Notes: generated from the sequence alone by a model not told the origin. Counted from the stretch's first letter, positions 25,167 through 34,637 are shown. The stretch is DNA of 64,000 nt from DTDX01 sp964608455 (GCA_964608455.1 CAZSNM010000002.1:1-64000), one strand, 5' to 3'. Program-made: numbers and translations.

Positions 25167-25655
25167 ATGAAAATTGATAGGAAAGCTCTTAAAGATAATT
25201 TATTAAAGGCTATTTTACTTCAAATATCAATTTTTTCAATTTTTCTTGCTATAGTTTATGCAGATAGATGGATTATAGAAGAATTGTTTAAGCCATATAA
25301 TTTGCTTCATTATACTAGATTATTTCATTGGGTTTTCTTTGATGTTTTATCAAATGTTATTTATGCATGTTTAGGCTTAGTCTATATTGTTGCTAAGGGA
25401 TTAAAAAACTGGAGGATTGGAGCAACCATATTTTTTGAGGGCTTTATTTTAATTCGTTTAGGTATGGAAGATTTATTTTATTATATACTTTTTAGGGATG
25501 TTGTACCATCAAAGCTTCCTTGGCTTAATTATAATCCTGTTTTGGTAGCTTCAACTTTCGCTGTTTCTAAAGCAGGATTAAGCTTATCCATTTTAATTTC
25601 AATTTTAATTATATTAACTGTTTGGATGTTGCTAATTTATCGTTATAAAATTTAA
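25167..25655 (+). CDS. Hypothetical membrane protein
   Basis: A 162-residue protein with four likely membrane helices: about 14-35, 50-75, 85-110 and 135-160. Between helices are short polar loops with conserved-looking Tyr/Trp/Arg (LHYTRLFHWVFFD, RLGMEDLFYYILF). I do not recognise the family. It follows trpB2 by 37 bp and could be co-transcribed, though CTTTAAATATAAAC just upstream could be its own promoter with a nearly leaderless start. Its end overlaps the convergent UPF0147 gene by 4 bp. Confidence 0.6.
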   Translation: MKIDRKALKDNLLKAILLQISIFSIFLAIVYADRWIIEELFKPYNLLHYTRLFHWVFFDVLSNVIYACLGLVYIVAKGLKNWRIGATIFFEGFILIRLGMEDLFYYILFRDVVPSKLPWLNYNPVLVASTFAVSKAGLSLSILISILIILTVWMLLIYRYKI

Positions 25656-25939
25656 TCTTTTATAGCTTCTAAAAAGCTTACAACATTCCAAAGTTTAACA
25701 CGAGTATATGGAGGCATATTTGGATCTTGAGAGATTTCCTCTAGTATAGCTATTGCATTTGAAGCTCTAACACCTAAAGTAAATCTTGAATCTTGAAGAG
25801 CATTAATAGTTTCTTTAGCAGCTCTTCTAATATTTCTTGGAGTTGTAGTATCTTGAGAAACTTCAGTTAAAACATTTAAAGCTTGTTTAATTCTTTCCTC
25901 ATATTCAGCCAATTTTTTAGTTGATTTTCTAGGAGTCAT
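25652..25939 (-). CDS. UPF0147 family protein
   Basis: A small helical archaeal protein of unknown function, 95 residues from the start chosen here. Two matching alpha-helical halves are visible: ALNVLTEVSQDTTTPRNIRR and AIAILEEISQDPNMPPYTRV share the pattern EhSQDxxxPxxxR, an internal duplication. I start it at ATG 25939 because GGGAGGCG lies 5 nt upstream; an in-frame start at 25957 is less likely. Confidence 0.85.
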   Translation of the reverse strand: MTPRKSTKKLAEYEERIKQALNVLTEVSQDTTTPRNIRRAAKETINALQDSRFTLGVRASNAIAILEEISQDPNMPPYTRVKLWNVVSFLEAIKD

Positions 25940-26064
25940 AATAACGCCTCCCAACAAGTCCCTTAAAATAAAAATTTGATTAAATTAAAAGATTAAATTA
26001 TTTTAGTTTATTTTAAATCTTGCTTTTTATTTATTTCTTATTATAAAGCCTAAATTTAATATTT

Positions 26065-26421
26065 ATGGTGAAAAATGAATTGAGCGATATTAAACGAATG
26101 GCAGATTTATTAAAGTCTGGAGCAAAAATGCTTTCTGAATCATGTCCTATATGCAATACTCCATTATTTGAGTTTAAAGGTGAAGTTTTTTGCGCCAAAT
26201 GTAATAAGCCTGTAGCAATAGTTAAAGGTTTAAAAGAAGAAGAAAAAATTAAAGCTAATCAAACCTTAAGTTTGTTAGAGCAAAATTTGCTTAAAAAAAT
26301 ATGGGAAGCCAATATTACGCTTCAAAAAGAAAATGATTTTGAGAAACTTTTTAATTTAACAGAAATGATTTCAAATTGGTTAACAATTTTAGAAAAAATT
26401 AAAAGGATTAAAACTGAATAA
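26065..26421 (+). CDS. p27/SSSCA1-like zinc ribbon protein
   Basis: A 118-residue protein. The N-terminal helix (IKRMADLLKSGAKMLSESCP) followed by CPICNTPLFEFKGEVFCAKC is the autoantigen p27 (SSSCA1/ZNRD2) family pattern found throughout archaea, with two CxxC knuckles holding zinc. The C-terminal half is helical and Lys/Glu rich. Function is unknown; it is convergent with the XPF nuclease gene. Confidence 0.8.
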   Translation: MVKNELSDIKRMADLLKSGAKMLSESCPICNTPLFEFKGEVFCAKCNKPVAIVKGLKEEEKIKANQTLSLLEQNLLKKIWEANITLQKENDFEKLFNLTEMISNWLTILEKIKRIKTE

Positions 26422-26430
26422 GCATTTTTA

Positions 26431-27159
26431 CTAATCAGTTTTTTCAGGCAAGTATTCAGCAGTTAAAACTTTTCTTATTTTTTTAGAGATTTTATCGCCT
26501 ATTCCATCAACTTTTTTTAATTCCTCTTCAGAAGCAGTAAAAACTTTTTCTACAGTTTTAAATTTTTCTAAAAGCCTTCTAGCAATTTTAACATTAACAT
26601 TTGGTAAACCAGCAACCAAATACTCTTGAAGTGCAGTTAAACTTAAAGGTTTTTTTTCACTTCTAATTTTAGGTTCCCTTTTTTCAATTATTTGCTCTCT
26701 TTTAGCAAGGCTGAAAATAAATAAAGCTGATTCGAAAAAATCCCTAGTATAAACTAAGGATAAATTAAAATCTGTTATTAAACTTGAAATAGCGCCCATA
26801 ATAGCTTTAGGGTTTAAATTTCTTTCAGTAGATAAAGGATTACCTTCGATTAATAATATAGGTTTTTCATAATATTCCTTCATTTTTTTAGCTTGCTCAA
26901 ATAATCTTCCATCAATTATTGAAGAACAAAAATCTTCAGAGGTTTTTCTTTCAATAATTATTTTATCGCTTACTATGAAGTCTCCGCATTCAAGACTCTT
27001 CAATTCTATAATTGCGCCAAGCTTAGATAATTCATTTATCACTTTAGAGTTTACTTCTCGAGAATCCGCAATTATTTTTATAATTTCAACCCTTTTGTTT
27101 TTATCCTTATTAATTAAAAAATCTTCCATTTTAGATTGCTCTTTTCGCATTTCAACCAT
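26431..27159 (-). CDS. XPF/ERCC4-type structure-specific nuclease (short archaeal form)
   Basis: Cuts branched DNA in repair and fork processing. The nuclease motif ECGDFIVSDKIIIERKTSEDF near residue 60-78 holds the GD...ERKxxxD metal residues, and the C-terminal pair of helix-hairpin-helix motifs (SLTALQEYLVAGLP, ELKKVDGIGDKISKKI) binds DNA. There is no N-terminal helicase, as in Crenarchaeota and relatives, where the nuclease works with PCNA. QSKMEDFL at residues 8-15 has the PCNA-interacting-peptide pattern, but at the N terminus rather than the usual C terminus. Confidence 0.9.
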   Translation of the reverse strand: MVEMRKEQSKMEDFLINKDKNKRVEIIKIIADSREVNSKVINELSKLGAIIELKSLECGDFIVSDKIIIERKTSEDFCSSIIDGRLFEQAKKMKEYYEKPILLIEGNPLSTERNLNPKAIMGAISSLITDFNLSLVYTRDFFESALFIFSLAKREQIIEKREPKIRSEKKPLSLTALQEYLVAGLPNVNVKIARRLLEKFKTVEKVFTASEEELKKVDGIGDKISKKIRKVLTAEYLPEKTD

Positions 27160-27299
27160 AGGTAAAATCCCTAAAACTTTAAGATATAAAAGTAAAAGTA
27201 GCTTTAATAAACATAACTTTTAAAAGCAAGATTTAAACAAATACAAGGTTAAACAAGAAAGCTTAATTTTCAACTTTAATTAAAAATTAGTGAGTTAGT

Positions 27300-28628
27300 T
27301 TGAGTGCTTTAGAAACTTTAGGTAAATCCTTAAGAGAAGCTGTTAAAAAACTTTTAGGAAAATCAATAGTGGATGAAGCAGCTGTTAAAGAATTAATTAG
27401 GGATTTACAAAGAGTTCTTCTTCAATCAGATGTAAATGTAAAACTTGTTTTTGAATTATCTAAAAGGGTTGAAGAAAAAGCATTAAAAGAAGCTTTACCA
27501 CCTGGAATTTCAAGAAAGGAACATATAATTAAGGTTCTTTATGATGAACTTACTAAGATTTTAGGTGAAAAACCTGCAGAAATAGATTTTGCTAAAGAAA
27601 AGAAAAAAGTTATAATGCTTGTTGGAATTCAAGGTTCAGGTAAAACAACTGGTGCTGTAAAAATAGCTAGGTTTTATCAAAAAAGGGGTTTAAAAACAGC
27701 ATTGATTTGTGCTGACACTTATAGGCTTGGAGCTTACTCGCAATTGCAACAGTTAGCAAGTAAAATTGGAATTCCAGTTTATTGGGAAGAAAATTCTAAA
27801 GCTGAAGAAATAGCTTTGCATGGAAAAGAAAAATTTATTAAAGAAGGGTATGACCTTGTAATAATTGATACAGCTGGTCGACATAAAAATGAAAATGAAC
27901 TTATGGAGGAAGTGAGAAGATTAACTGAGCTTGTAAAACCTGATGAAGTTATGTTAGTTATAGATGGTACAATTGGTCAACAAGCTTATACGCATGCAGA
28001 AGCATTTAATAAATCAACTAACATAGGTTCAATCTATGTTACAAAACTTGATGGATCAGCAAGGGGAGGGGGAGCATTATCAGCTATAGCTGCTACTGGA
28101 GCAAAAATTAAGTTTATAGGTGTGGGAGAAGACATAGAGGATATAGAACCTTTTGTTCCATCAAAATTTGTTGGTAGACTTTTAGGAATGGGCGACTTAG
28201 AAGCTTTAATTGAAAAAGTTAAAGAAGTTGAAGAAGGCTTAACAAAAAAAGAAGCTAAGGCAATTTTAGAGGGAAAATTTACCTTAAAAGATCTTTATAG
28301 TCAAATGAATGCTTTAAAACGTATGGGTCCATTAAAAAAGCTTTGGAAAATGCTTCCAGGTGGTGTAGAAATTCCTGAAGATCAAATTGAAATAATTGAA
28401 AAAAAACTTGGAGCTTGGAGAGTAATAATTCAATCAATGACTAAAGAGGAAATCGAAGATCCAAAAATTATTGATTCCTCACGAATTAAAAGAATAGCAA
28501 GAGGCTCCGGAAGAACCGAAAAAGAAGTGAAAGAACTTATAAACCAATATTTTAATATGAAGCGAATGATTAAAACTTTAAAGAGAAGAAAAGCGCTTTT
28601 AATGAAGAAGCTTCCATTCCCATCCTAA
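27300..28628 (+). CDS. srp54: Signal recognition particle 54 kDa protein
   Basis: A 442-residue GTPase that binds signal sequences and 7S RNA and delivers ribosomes to the membrane. N domain at 1-95. The G domain has GIQGSGKTTGAVKIA near 107, DTYRLGAYSQLQQLA near 139, DTAGRHK near 190 and TKLDGSARGGGALS near 248. The Met-rich M domain runs from about 300 to the end. It starts with TTG 27300. It leads an informational run into L21e, RpoF, DUF655 and Dim1, the usual archaeal order. Confidence 0.96.
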   Translation: MSALETLGKSLREAVKKLLGKSIVDEAAVKELIRDLQRVLLQSDVNVKLVFELSKRVEEKALKEALPPGISRKEHIIKVLYDELTKILGEKPAEIDFAKEKKKVIMLVGIQGSGKTTGAVKIARFYQKRGLKTALICADTYRLGAYSQLQQLASKIGIPVYWEENSKAEEIALHGKEKFIKEGYDLVIIDTAGRHKNENELMEEVRRLTELVKPDEVMLVIDGTIGQQAYTHAEAFNKSTNIGSIYVTKLDGSARGGGALSAIAATGAKIKFIGVGEDIEDIEPFVPSKFVGRLLGMGDLEALIEKVKEVEEGLTKKEAKAILEGKFTLKDLYSQMNALKRMGPLKKLWKMLPGGVEIPEDQIEIIEKKLGAWRVIIQSMTKEEIEDPKIIDSSRIKRIARGSGRTEKEVKELINQYFNMKRMIKTLKRRKALLMKKLPFPS

Positions 28629-28660
28629 ATAAAAAAATTATAGTAAAGGAGGGTTAAATT

Positions 28661-28954
28661 ATGGGTAAACGCTCCAAAGGTTACCGTTCAAGAACACGTT
28701 ATTTATTAAGGAAAAAACCTAGAGAAAAAGGAAAAATAGGGTTAAGCAGAATTCTTCAAGAATATAAAATTAATGATAAAGTGCTTATTGATATAAACCC
28801 TAGTGTTCATAAAGGAATGCCTCATAGAAGATTTCATGGAAAAATAGGGATTGTAAAGGGGCAAAGAGGAAAAAGCTATATAATTGAAGTTAGATTTGGA
28901 GATAAAGTGAAGGAAACTATTGTTAGACCTGAGCATTTAAAGCCTATTCAATAA
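28661..28954 (+). CDS. rpl21e: Ribosomal protein eL21 (L21e)
   Basis: A 97-residue large-subunit protein. It shows the N-terminal basic GKRSKGYRSRTRYLLRKKPR and the SH3-like barrel INPSVHKGMPHRRFHGKIGI, both typical of archaeal eL21. AAGGAGGG lies before ATG 28661. It is 32 bp after srp54. Confidence 0.96.
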   Translation: MGKRSKGYRSRTRYLLRKKPREKGKIGLSRILQEYKINDKVLIDINPSVHKGMPHRRFHGKIGIVKGQRGKSYIIEVRFGDKVKETIVRPEHLKPIQ

Positions 28955-28973
28955 GGCTAAAAAGGGATTTTAA

Positions 28974-29312
28974 ATGCCTCGAAAAATAATTAATGAAGAA
29001 AACATTACCATTGCTGAAGCCAAGCATATTCTTGAAAAAGCTATAAAAAATAAAGAGGAGATGGGGGAATTTCAAAAAAGAGCAGCAGATTACTTAATGA
29101 AGTTTGCTAAACTGGAGACTCAACAAGCTAAAAAACTTGTAAAAGAATTAATTAAACAATTTAAAATTGAAGATGTTGAAGCAATTCAAATTGTAAATTG
29201 TATGCCTGAAAGTATAGAGGAAATTAGAACGATACTGGCCGGTAAAGGAAAAATTATTGAAAGCGAAAAGCTTAAAGGAATCTTAGATGTTTTAAATAAT
29301 TATCGCAAATAA
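28974..29312 (+). CDS. rpoF: RNA polymerase subunit F (Rpb4)
   Basis: A 112-residue HRDC-like helical subunit that pairs with RpoE on the polymerase stalk. ITIAEAKHILEKAIK at the N terminus and AIQIVNCMPESIEEIRTILA near residue 75 match archaeal Rpb4. It lies 20 bp after L21e, as in most archaea. Confidence 0.93.
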   Translation: MPRKIINEENITIAEAKHILEKAIKNKEEMGEFQKRAADYLMKFAKLETQQAKKLVKELIKQFKIEDVEAIQIVNCMPESIEEIRTILAGKGKIIESEKLKGILDVLNNYRK

Positions 29313-29410
29313 TAGTGTTTAAATAAAATAGTTTTTCTAAAAACTTTATTTTGGTTTAGTTGGGACAGCCTCAAATATTTAATAAAATTTCCTAATTGAG
29401 TTGAAAAGTT

Positions 29411-30025
29411 TTGATTAAAAGTAAAGATAATAAAGAATTAAAGATTTCTCATTCATTCAAGCCTTCTCAAAAAATTTATGAAGAGTATGGTTATGTTTTA
29501 GATTTTTTACCTTACGGTAGACAATATAAAGAAAAATTTAAACCTATTGTTTTTCCTATAGCTCAGGTTATAGGAGAAAAATACTTTACTTTACTGGAGG
29601 TAAAATTAAAACCTAACGTTGAAGTTAAAATTAGAGATAGGCTATATATTGGTAAAGAAAAGGAAAGAGATAAAGTCGATAGGGTTATAGGACGAATAGG
29701 TTATGATGAATTAACAGCTACAGCCAAATCAGAGTTGTTGACTACACTTGAGGAGCTTGTGAAAAATCAAGAGCAAAGATTTGTCGCTTTCTTCAATAAA
29801 GCCCAAGCAATAACTCCAAAAATGCATTCGTTAGAGCTTTTACCATCAATTGGAAAGAAATCTATGTGGCAAATAATAAATGAACGAGAAAAAAAACCTT
29901 TTGAAAGCTTTAAAGATATTCAAGAAAGAATTGGAATTTCAAATTTAGCAAAAATAATAGCAAAGAGAATTTTAGAGGAATTAAGTGGAGAATCAAAATA
30001 TATATTGTTTATGAGGCCTTCTTAA
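29411..30025 (+). CDS. DUF655 family RNA-binding-like protein
   Basis: A 204-residue conserved archaeal protein lying, as is usual, between rpoF and ksgA. The N-terminal half (YGYVLDFLPYGRQ, then KIRDRLYIGK) forms an OB-like fold. The C-terminal half has helix-hairpin-helix features (LLPSIGKKSMWQIINEREKK and SFKDIQERIGIS), suggesting nucleic-acid binding. Starts with TTG 29411. Function is not established; the neighbourhood suggests ribosome or RNA biology. Confidence 0.88.
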   Translation: MIKSKDNKELKISHSFKPSQKIYEEYGYVLDFLPYGRQYKEKFKPIVFPIAQVIGEKYFTLLEVKLKPNVEVKIRDRLYIGKEKERDKVDRVIGRIGYDELTATAKSELLTTLEELVKNQEQRFVAFFNKAQAITPKMHSLELLPSIGKKSMWQIINEREKKPFESFKDIQERIGISNLAKIIAKRILEELSGESKYILFMRPS

Positions 30026-30027
30026 GA

Positions 30028-30840
30028 ATGAAAAGTTTTTATGGATTGAAACTTAAAAAAAAGCTTGGTCAACATTTTATTTTAAGCAAAGAAATACTTT
30101 CAAAACTTGTTGAATATGCTGAGATTAACTCTAAAGATATAGTTTTAGAGGTGGGCGCGGGCCTAGGTAATTTAACTGCCTTAATAGCTGAAAAAGCTGG
30201 AAAAGTCATAGCTGTTGAAAAAGATTTGCGTTTCACTAAAGTTTTAAAAGAAAGATTTAAAAAAAATAGCAATGTTGAAATTGTTGAAGGGGATATTTTA
30301 AAAATCGGTTTAAACCTTCCATATTTTAATAAAATTATAGGAAATATCCCATATTATATATCTTCAAAATTTATTTTATTAATGTCAAAGCTAAAATTTA
30401 ATTTAGCGGTTTTAACTTTACAAAAGGAGTTTGCTGAAAGATTAACTGCTCAACCTGGAACAAAAGAATATGGAAGAATTACAATAGCAGTAAATCGAAA
30501 AATGCATATAGAGATTTTAGAAACACTACCTAAAACCATGTTTATTCCAAAACCTAAAGTTGATTCTTCAATAGTTAGATTTAAACCTAAAAATGTTAAA
30601 ACTCAAGTTAATGAAGAATTTTTTGAAGAGTTTGTGAAAAATCTTTTTACTCAAAAAAGAAAAAAACTCAGTAAAGTTTTATTAAAGTTTTTAACAAATT
30701 ATGATGAGGAAGGAAAAAAGATATTTTATGCATTGCATATTCCTGAAAAAAGAGTTTATGAACTTTCAATAGAGGAATTAGAAGCTTTATCAAATCAAAT
30801 AACTTCTAAACTTAATATAACTGTTTTGAAACGGGTTTAA
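30028..30840 (+). CDS. ksgA: 16S rRNA adenine dimethyltransferase (Dim1/KsgA)
   Basis: Dimethylates two adenines at the 3' end of 16S rRNA during small-subunit maturation. 270 residues; KKLGQHFILSKEI at the N terminus, SAM motif LEVGAGLGNLTALIAE near 41, and the catalytic NIPYYISSKF near 106. C-terminal helical domain present. It begins 3 nt after DUF655 and ends 3 nt before the SpoU-family gene, so it is co-transcribed. Confidence 0.95.
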   Translation: MKSFYGLKLKKKLGQHFILSKEILSKLVEYAEINSKDIVLEVGAGLGNLTALIAEKAGKVIAVEKDLRFTKVLKERFKKNSNVEIVEGDILKIGLNLPYFNKIIGNIPYYISSKFILLMSKLKFNLAVLTLQKEFAERLTAQPGTKEYGRITIAVNRKMHIEILETLPKTMFIPKPKVDSSIVRFKPKNVKTQVNEEFFEEFVKNLFTQKRKKLSKVLLKFLTNYDEEGKKIFYALHIPEKRVYELSIEELEALSNQITSKLNITVLKRV

Positions 30841-30842
30841 AA

Positions 30843-31556
30843 ATGGTTGAAATTAGAGTTGTTTTAGTTGAACCAGAATATGAAGCTAATATTGGTTATA
30901 TAGCTAGAGCAATGAAAAATTTTGGTTTAAATGAATTATATTTAGTTAAACCTAAAGTAAAGTTAACTAATGAAGCTTTAATTTTTTCTGTTCATGCCAA
31001 AGATATATTAAAGAAGGCAAAAATTGTAAATTCTATTCAAGAAGCTATTGAAAAAGTTGATGTGGTTATAGGCACAACTGCTAAACCAGCTAAATCTAAA
31101 AAAAACATTTTAAGAGAAACTGTTAAACCTGAAGAAGCAGCTATAAAAATTGCAGGTTTAAATGTTAAAGCAGCTTTATTGTTTGGTAGAGAAAGCAGCG
31201 GGTTATCTAATGAAGAATTAAGTTTATGCGATTTAATTTTAACTATACCAGCTAGCGATGAATATCCTACATTAAATGTTTCTCATGCAGCAGCAATAAT
31301 TTTTTATGAATTTTATAAAGCTACCAGATTTAGATTTATGGAAAAACCTAAGGAAAAAATTGAGGGACATCATTTAGCAAGGCTTATAAACCTTTTTAAT
31401 GAAGTAACCTTAAAGTTAAATATGCCTAACCATAAATTAAAACTTGCTCAAACAGCTTTTCATAAAATGCTTTTGAAAGGCATTACAACTTCAAGAGAAG
31501 CTACTTTAATGCTTGGAGTTTTTAGAAAAATCCGAAGTAAATTGATATCCTTATAA
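30843..31556 (+). CDS. SpoU/TrmJ-family RNA 2'-O-methyltransferase
   Basis: A 237-residue SPOUT methyltransferase. Typical signatures: EPEYEANIGYIARAMKNFG at residue 9 (motif 1 with the catalytic Arg), LLFGRESSGLSNEEL near 118, and the knotted SAM site LTIPASDEYPTLNVSHAAAI near 136. The C-terminal extension is like TrmJ, which methylates tRNA position 32. The position modified cannot be read here. Confidence 0.88.
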   Translation: MVEIRVVLVEPEYEANIGYIARAMKNFGLNELYLVKPKVKLTNEALIFSVHAKDILKKAKIVNSIQEAIEKVDVVIGTTAKPAKSKKNILRETVKPEEAAIKIAGLNVKAALLFGRESSGLSNEELSLCDLILTIPASDEYPTLNVSHAAAIIFYEFYKATRFRFMEKPKEKIEGHHLARLINLFNEVTLKLNMPNHKLKLAQTAFHKMLLKGITTSREATLMLGVFRKIRSKLISL

Positions 31557-31592
31557 AAAAAATCAGTTTTTCTTTTTAAACTTAAAAAGAAA

Positions 31593-31602
31593 ACTTTATA
31601 AT
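31593..31602 (+). promoter_or_regulatory. TATA box upstream of the uL16 gene
   Basis: ACTTTATAAT preceded by AAAAAGAA gives a BRE/TATA promoter, with transcription expected near 31620-31625 and an AAGGAGAAAAGG ribosome site before ATG 31651. Confidence 0.5.
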
Positions 31603-31650
31603 TTAAGATTATTTATCTCGAATTAAACAAGGAGAAAAGGGGAAAATTTA

Positions 31651-32160
31651 ATGAGAGGAAAAAATTATAGGCAACCTAAAGGTCAACCCTATGCTAGAAT
31701 AGAATATATTCATGGAGCCCCTCCACCTAAAATATCTAAATTTATTATGGGAGATACTAAAGGAGATTTTGAATATTGTGTATCTTTAAAAGTTAAGAAT
31801 GATGTTCAAATTCGTCATAATGCCTTAGAAGCCGCTAGAGTAGCAGCAAATAAATCTTTAATTAATGATCTTGGAGACTCTGGATATATGATTAAAGTTA
31901 GGGTTTACCCTCATATTGTTTTAAGAGAAAATAAAATGATTGCTACTGCTGGTGCAGATAGGCTTCAAGAAGGAATGAGAAGAGCATTCGGTAAACCTAT
32001 TGGAAGAGCCGCTAGAGTGAAGGCGGGAGAACCCATAATAGAAGTTTATGTTAATGAATCAGCAATTCAATATGCTAAAAAAGCTTTGAAAGCAGCCTCT
32101 TCAAAAATTCCTACACCCTGCAAAATAGAAGTTGAAAAAATTGAAGAAGCTAAAATTTAA
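31651..32160 (+). CDS. rpl10e: Ribosomal protein uL16 (L10e)
   Basis: A 169-residue large-subunit protein near the peptidyl-transferase centre. N-terminal MRGKNYRQPKGQPYARIEYI and the basic GADRLQEGMRRAFGKPIGRA near residue 101 are diagnostic. Own promoter at 31593-31602. Confidence 0.96.
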   Translation: MRGKNYRQPKGQPYARIEYIHGAPPPKISKFIMGDTKGDFEYCVSLKVKNDVQIRHNALEAARVAANKSLINDLGDSGYMIKVRVYPHIVLRENKMIATAGADRLQEGMRRAFGKPIGRAARVKAGEPIIEVYVNESAIQYAKKALKAASSKIPTPCKIEVEKIEEAKI

Positions 32161-32193
32161 ATATTTAAAGCAAATTGGAGGTGTAAATTAATT

Positions 32194-34596
32194 ATGAAGG
32201 CTAAGAATGAAGTATTTATTTTATGGTTTGATGAAATAACTAAAGAGGATACCCCAATAGTTGGAGGCAAATCTTCAAGTTTAGGAGAAATGATTCAAAA
32301 AACAGGTGTTCCAGTACCTTATGGTTTTGCTACAACAGCTTACGCATATAGATATTTCTTAAAGAAGGCGGGGTTAGAAGAAAAAATTAAGGAAATTTTG
32401 ATGGAGCTTAAAGATCCAAATGATACTAAAACATTGCAGAAAGTTGGAAAAAAAATTAGGGAATTAATTATTAAAGCTGAAATGCCTAAAGAACTTGCTG
32501 AAGAAATTAAAAATGCTTATATGGAGTTAAGTAAAAAAGTTGGTGAAGAAAATCCATTTGTAGCTATTAGATCTTCAGCTACAGCTGAGGATCTTCCTGA
32601 TGCAAGCTTCGCTGGTCAACAAGAAACCTTTTTAAACGTTTCTACAGCAGAAGAAGTTGTGGAAAAAGTTAAAGAATGCTATGCTAGTCTATTTACAGAT
32701 AGAGCCATATTTTATAGAATCCAAAAAGGTTTTAATCATATGGCTGTTGCTCTTTCAACAGCTGTTCAATTAATGGTTTATTCTAAAGCTGCTGGGGTAA
32801 TGTTTACGCTTAATGTAGCTAATGGTGATGAAAGCCAAATTTTAATTGAAGCAAGTTATGGTTTAGGTGAATATGTAGTTCAAGGAAAAGTAACTCCAGA
32901 TGAATACTATGTTAGAAAAAGCGATCTTAAAATAGTTCAAAAGGTAATTCCAAAGAAAACCATTCAATTAATTAGGAAGCCTAATGGTGGAACAGAAGAA
33001 GCCCCCGTTCCCAAAGAATTTCAAGATAAGCAAGTTTTAACAGATGAACAAATCATTGAATTAGCTAAATACGCTTTAGCTATAGAAAAACATTATAACC
33101 GTCATATGGATATTGAATGGGGTTTGGATGAAAGAAACAATAAACTTTGGATTCTTCAAGCTAGACCAGAAACTGTTTGGAGTTTGAAGAAACCTGCTGC
33201 AGAAACCAAATTAACAACAGTTGTTGAAAGAAAAGTTATAGCTAAAGGGTTACCCGCTTCACCTGGTGTTGTATTTGGAAAAGCTCATATTGTAATGAAT
33301 GTTGATGAACTAAAAGATTTTAAGGAAGGAGAAATCTTAGTTACTGAAATGACAGCTCCAGATTGGGTTCCAGCCATGAGAAAAGCTAAAGCCATAGTTA
33401 CTAACAGCGGAGGCATGACTTGTCATGCAGCTATAGTCAGTAGAGAGCTTGGAATTCCATGCATTGTTGGAACAGCAAGCAAAGGTGCTCCTGCTACAGA
33501 AGCTATAAAAAATGGTTCAGAAATAACTGTTGATGCTACAAATGGTGTAATATATGAGGGAGTAGTTGAAGATTTAATCAAAAAGGAAGTCCCACAATTG
33601 ATGGAGGCTGGAGCTGCTGCACCTCAAGCAGTTCAAGAAGTTTATCCCGTTACTGGAACAAAAGTTTTAGTAAATTTAGGAGAACCAGAAATAGCTGAAA
33701 AAGTAGCTAAGCTTCCATGCGATGGAGTAGGGTTAATGCGAGAAGAATTCATATGGGCTTCTGAAATAGGAGAACATCCACTTTACTTAATTAAAATAGG
33801 AAAACCTGAAAAAGTTATTGATAAGCTTGCTGAAGGAATCAGAAAGGTTTGTCAAGCAATGTATCCTAGACCAGTAGTTTTAAGATTTAGCGATTTTAAA
33901 ACAAGCGAATATAGAAACTTAAAGGGAGGAGAAGAATTTGAACCTGAAGAACCTTCAGCTCTTCTTGGTTGGAGAGGCGCTTCAAGATATTATGATCCAA
34001 AATATAAAGAGGCTTTCAAACTTGAAGTGAAAGCTGTAAAAAAAGTTAGAGAAGAATATGGCCTTAAAAACTTATGGGTAATGCTTCCATTTGTAAGAAC
34101 CGTTGAAGAAGCTGAAAAATGCATTAAAATTCTTGAGGAGGAGGGATTAAAAAGAGGACCAGACTTTAAGGTTTGGTTAATGGCTGAAATACCAAGCAAC
34201 ATTATCTTAGCTGATCAGTTCAACAAGTTTGTTGATGGATACAGCATAGGATCAAATGATTTAACAATGTTGATTTTAGGTTGCGATAGAGATAACCCAA
34301 CTGTAAGCAAAATTTTTGATGAAAGAGATTTAGCTGTTAAAAGAGCTATAAAACACTTAATTGATGTGGCCCATAAAGATGGAAAAACAGTTTCTATTTG
34401 CGGGCAAGCTCCAAGTGTGCATGGACCAGACTTTATAAGATTTTTAATTGAAGCTGGAATAGATTCTATTTCAGTTAATCCTGATGCAGTTATTCAAGTT
34501 AAAAAATGGGTAGCAAGCATTGAACAAAGAATAATTTTAGAAAAGGCTTTAGGAAAAGGTTTAGCTGAAGATCCATTGCTAAAATGGGATCCATAA
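32194..34596 (+). CDS. ppsA: Phosphoenolpyruvate synthase
   Basis: 800 residues; makes PEP from pyruvate with ATP giving AMP and phosphate, feeding gluconeogenesis. The order is an N-terminal ATP-grasp domain (VGGKSSSLGEMI; AIRSSATAEDLPDASFAGQQ near 128), a central swivelling domain with the phospho-His in NSGGMTCHAAIVSRELGIP near 407, and a C-terminal PEP-binding barrel ending with VSICGQAPS near 733, whose Cys is catalytic. A strong GGAGGTG precedes ATG 32194. A T-rich tract follows the stop at about 34600-34620. Confidence 0.95.
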   Translation: MKAKNEVFILWFDEITKEDTPIVGGKSSSLGEMIQKTGVPVPYGFATTAYAYRYFLKKAGLEEKIKEILMELKDPNDTKTLQKVGKKIRELIIKAEMPKELAEEIKNAYMELSKKVGEENPFVAIRSSATAEDLPDASFAGQQETFLNVSTAEEVVEKVKECYASLFTDRAIFYRIQKGFNHMAVALSTAVQLMVYSKAAGVMFTLNVANGDESQILIEASYGLGEYVVQGKVTPDEYYVRKSDLKIVQKVIPKKTIQLIRKPNGGTEEAPVPKEFQDKQVLTDEQIIELAKYALAIEKHYNRHMDIEWGLDERNNKLWILQARPETVWSLKKPAAETKLTTVVERKVIAKGLPASPGVVFGKAHIVMNVDELKDFKEGEILVTEMTAPDWVPAMRKAKAIVTNSGGMTCHAAIVSRELGIPCIVGTASKGAPATEAIKNGSEITVDATNGVIYEGVVEDLIKKEVPQLMEAGAAAPQAVQEVYPVTGTKVLVNLGEPEIAEKVAKLPCDGVGLMREEFIWASEIGEHPLYLIKIGKPEKVIDKLAEGIRKVCQAMYPRPVVLRFSDFKTSEYRNLKGGEEFEPEEPSALLGWRGASRYYDPKYKEAFKLEVKAVKKVREEYGLKNLWVMLPFVRTVEEAEKCIKILEEEGLKRGPDFKVWLMAEIPSNIILADQFNKFVDGYSIGSNDLTMLILGCDRDNPTVSKIFDERDLAVKRAIKHLIDVAHKDGKTVSICGQAPSVHGPDFIRFLIEAGIDSISVNPDAVIQVKKWVASIEQRIILEKALGKGLAEDPLLKWDP

Positions 34597-34637
34597 AACC
34601 TTTTCATTTTTCTTTAACTATATACTAATTTTAAAAA

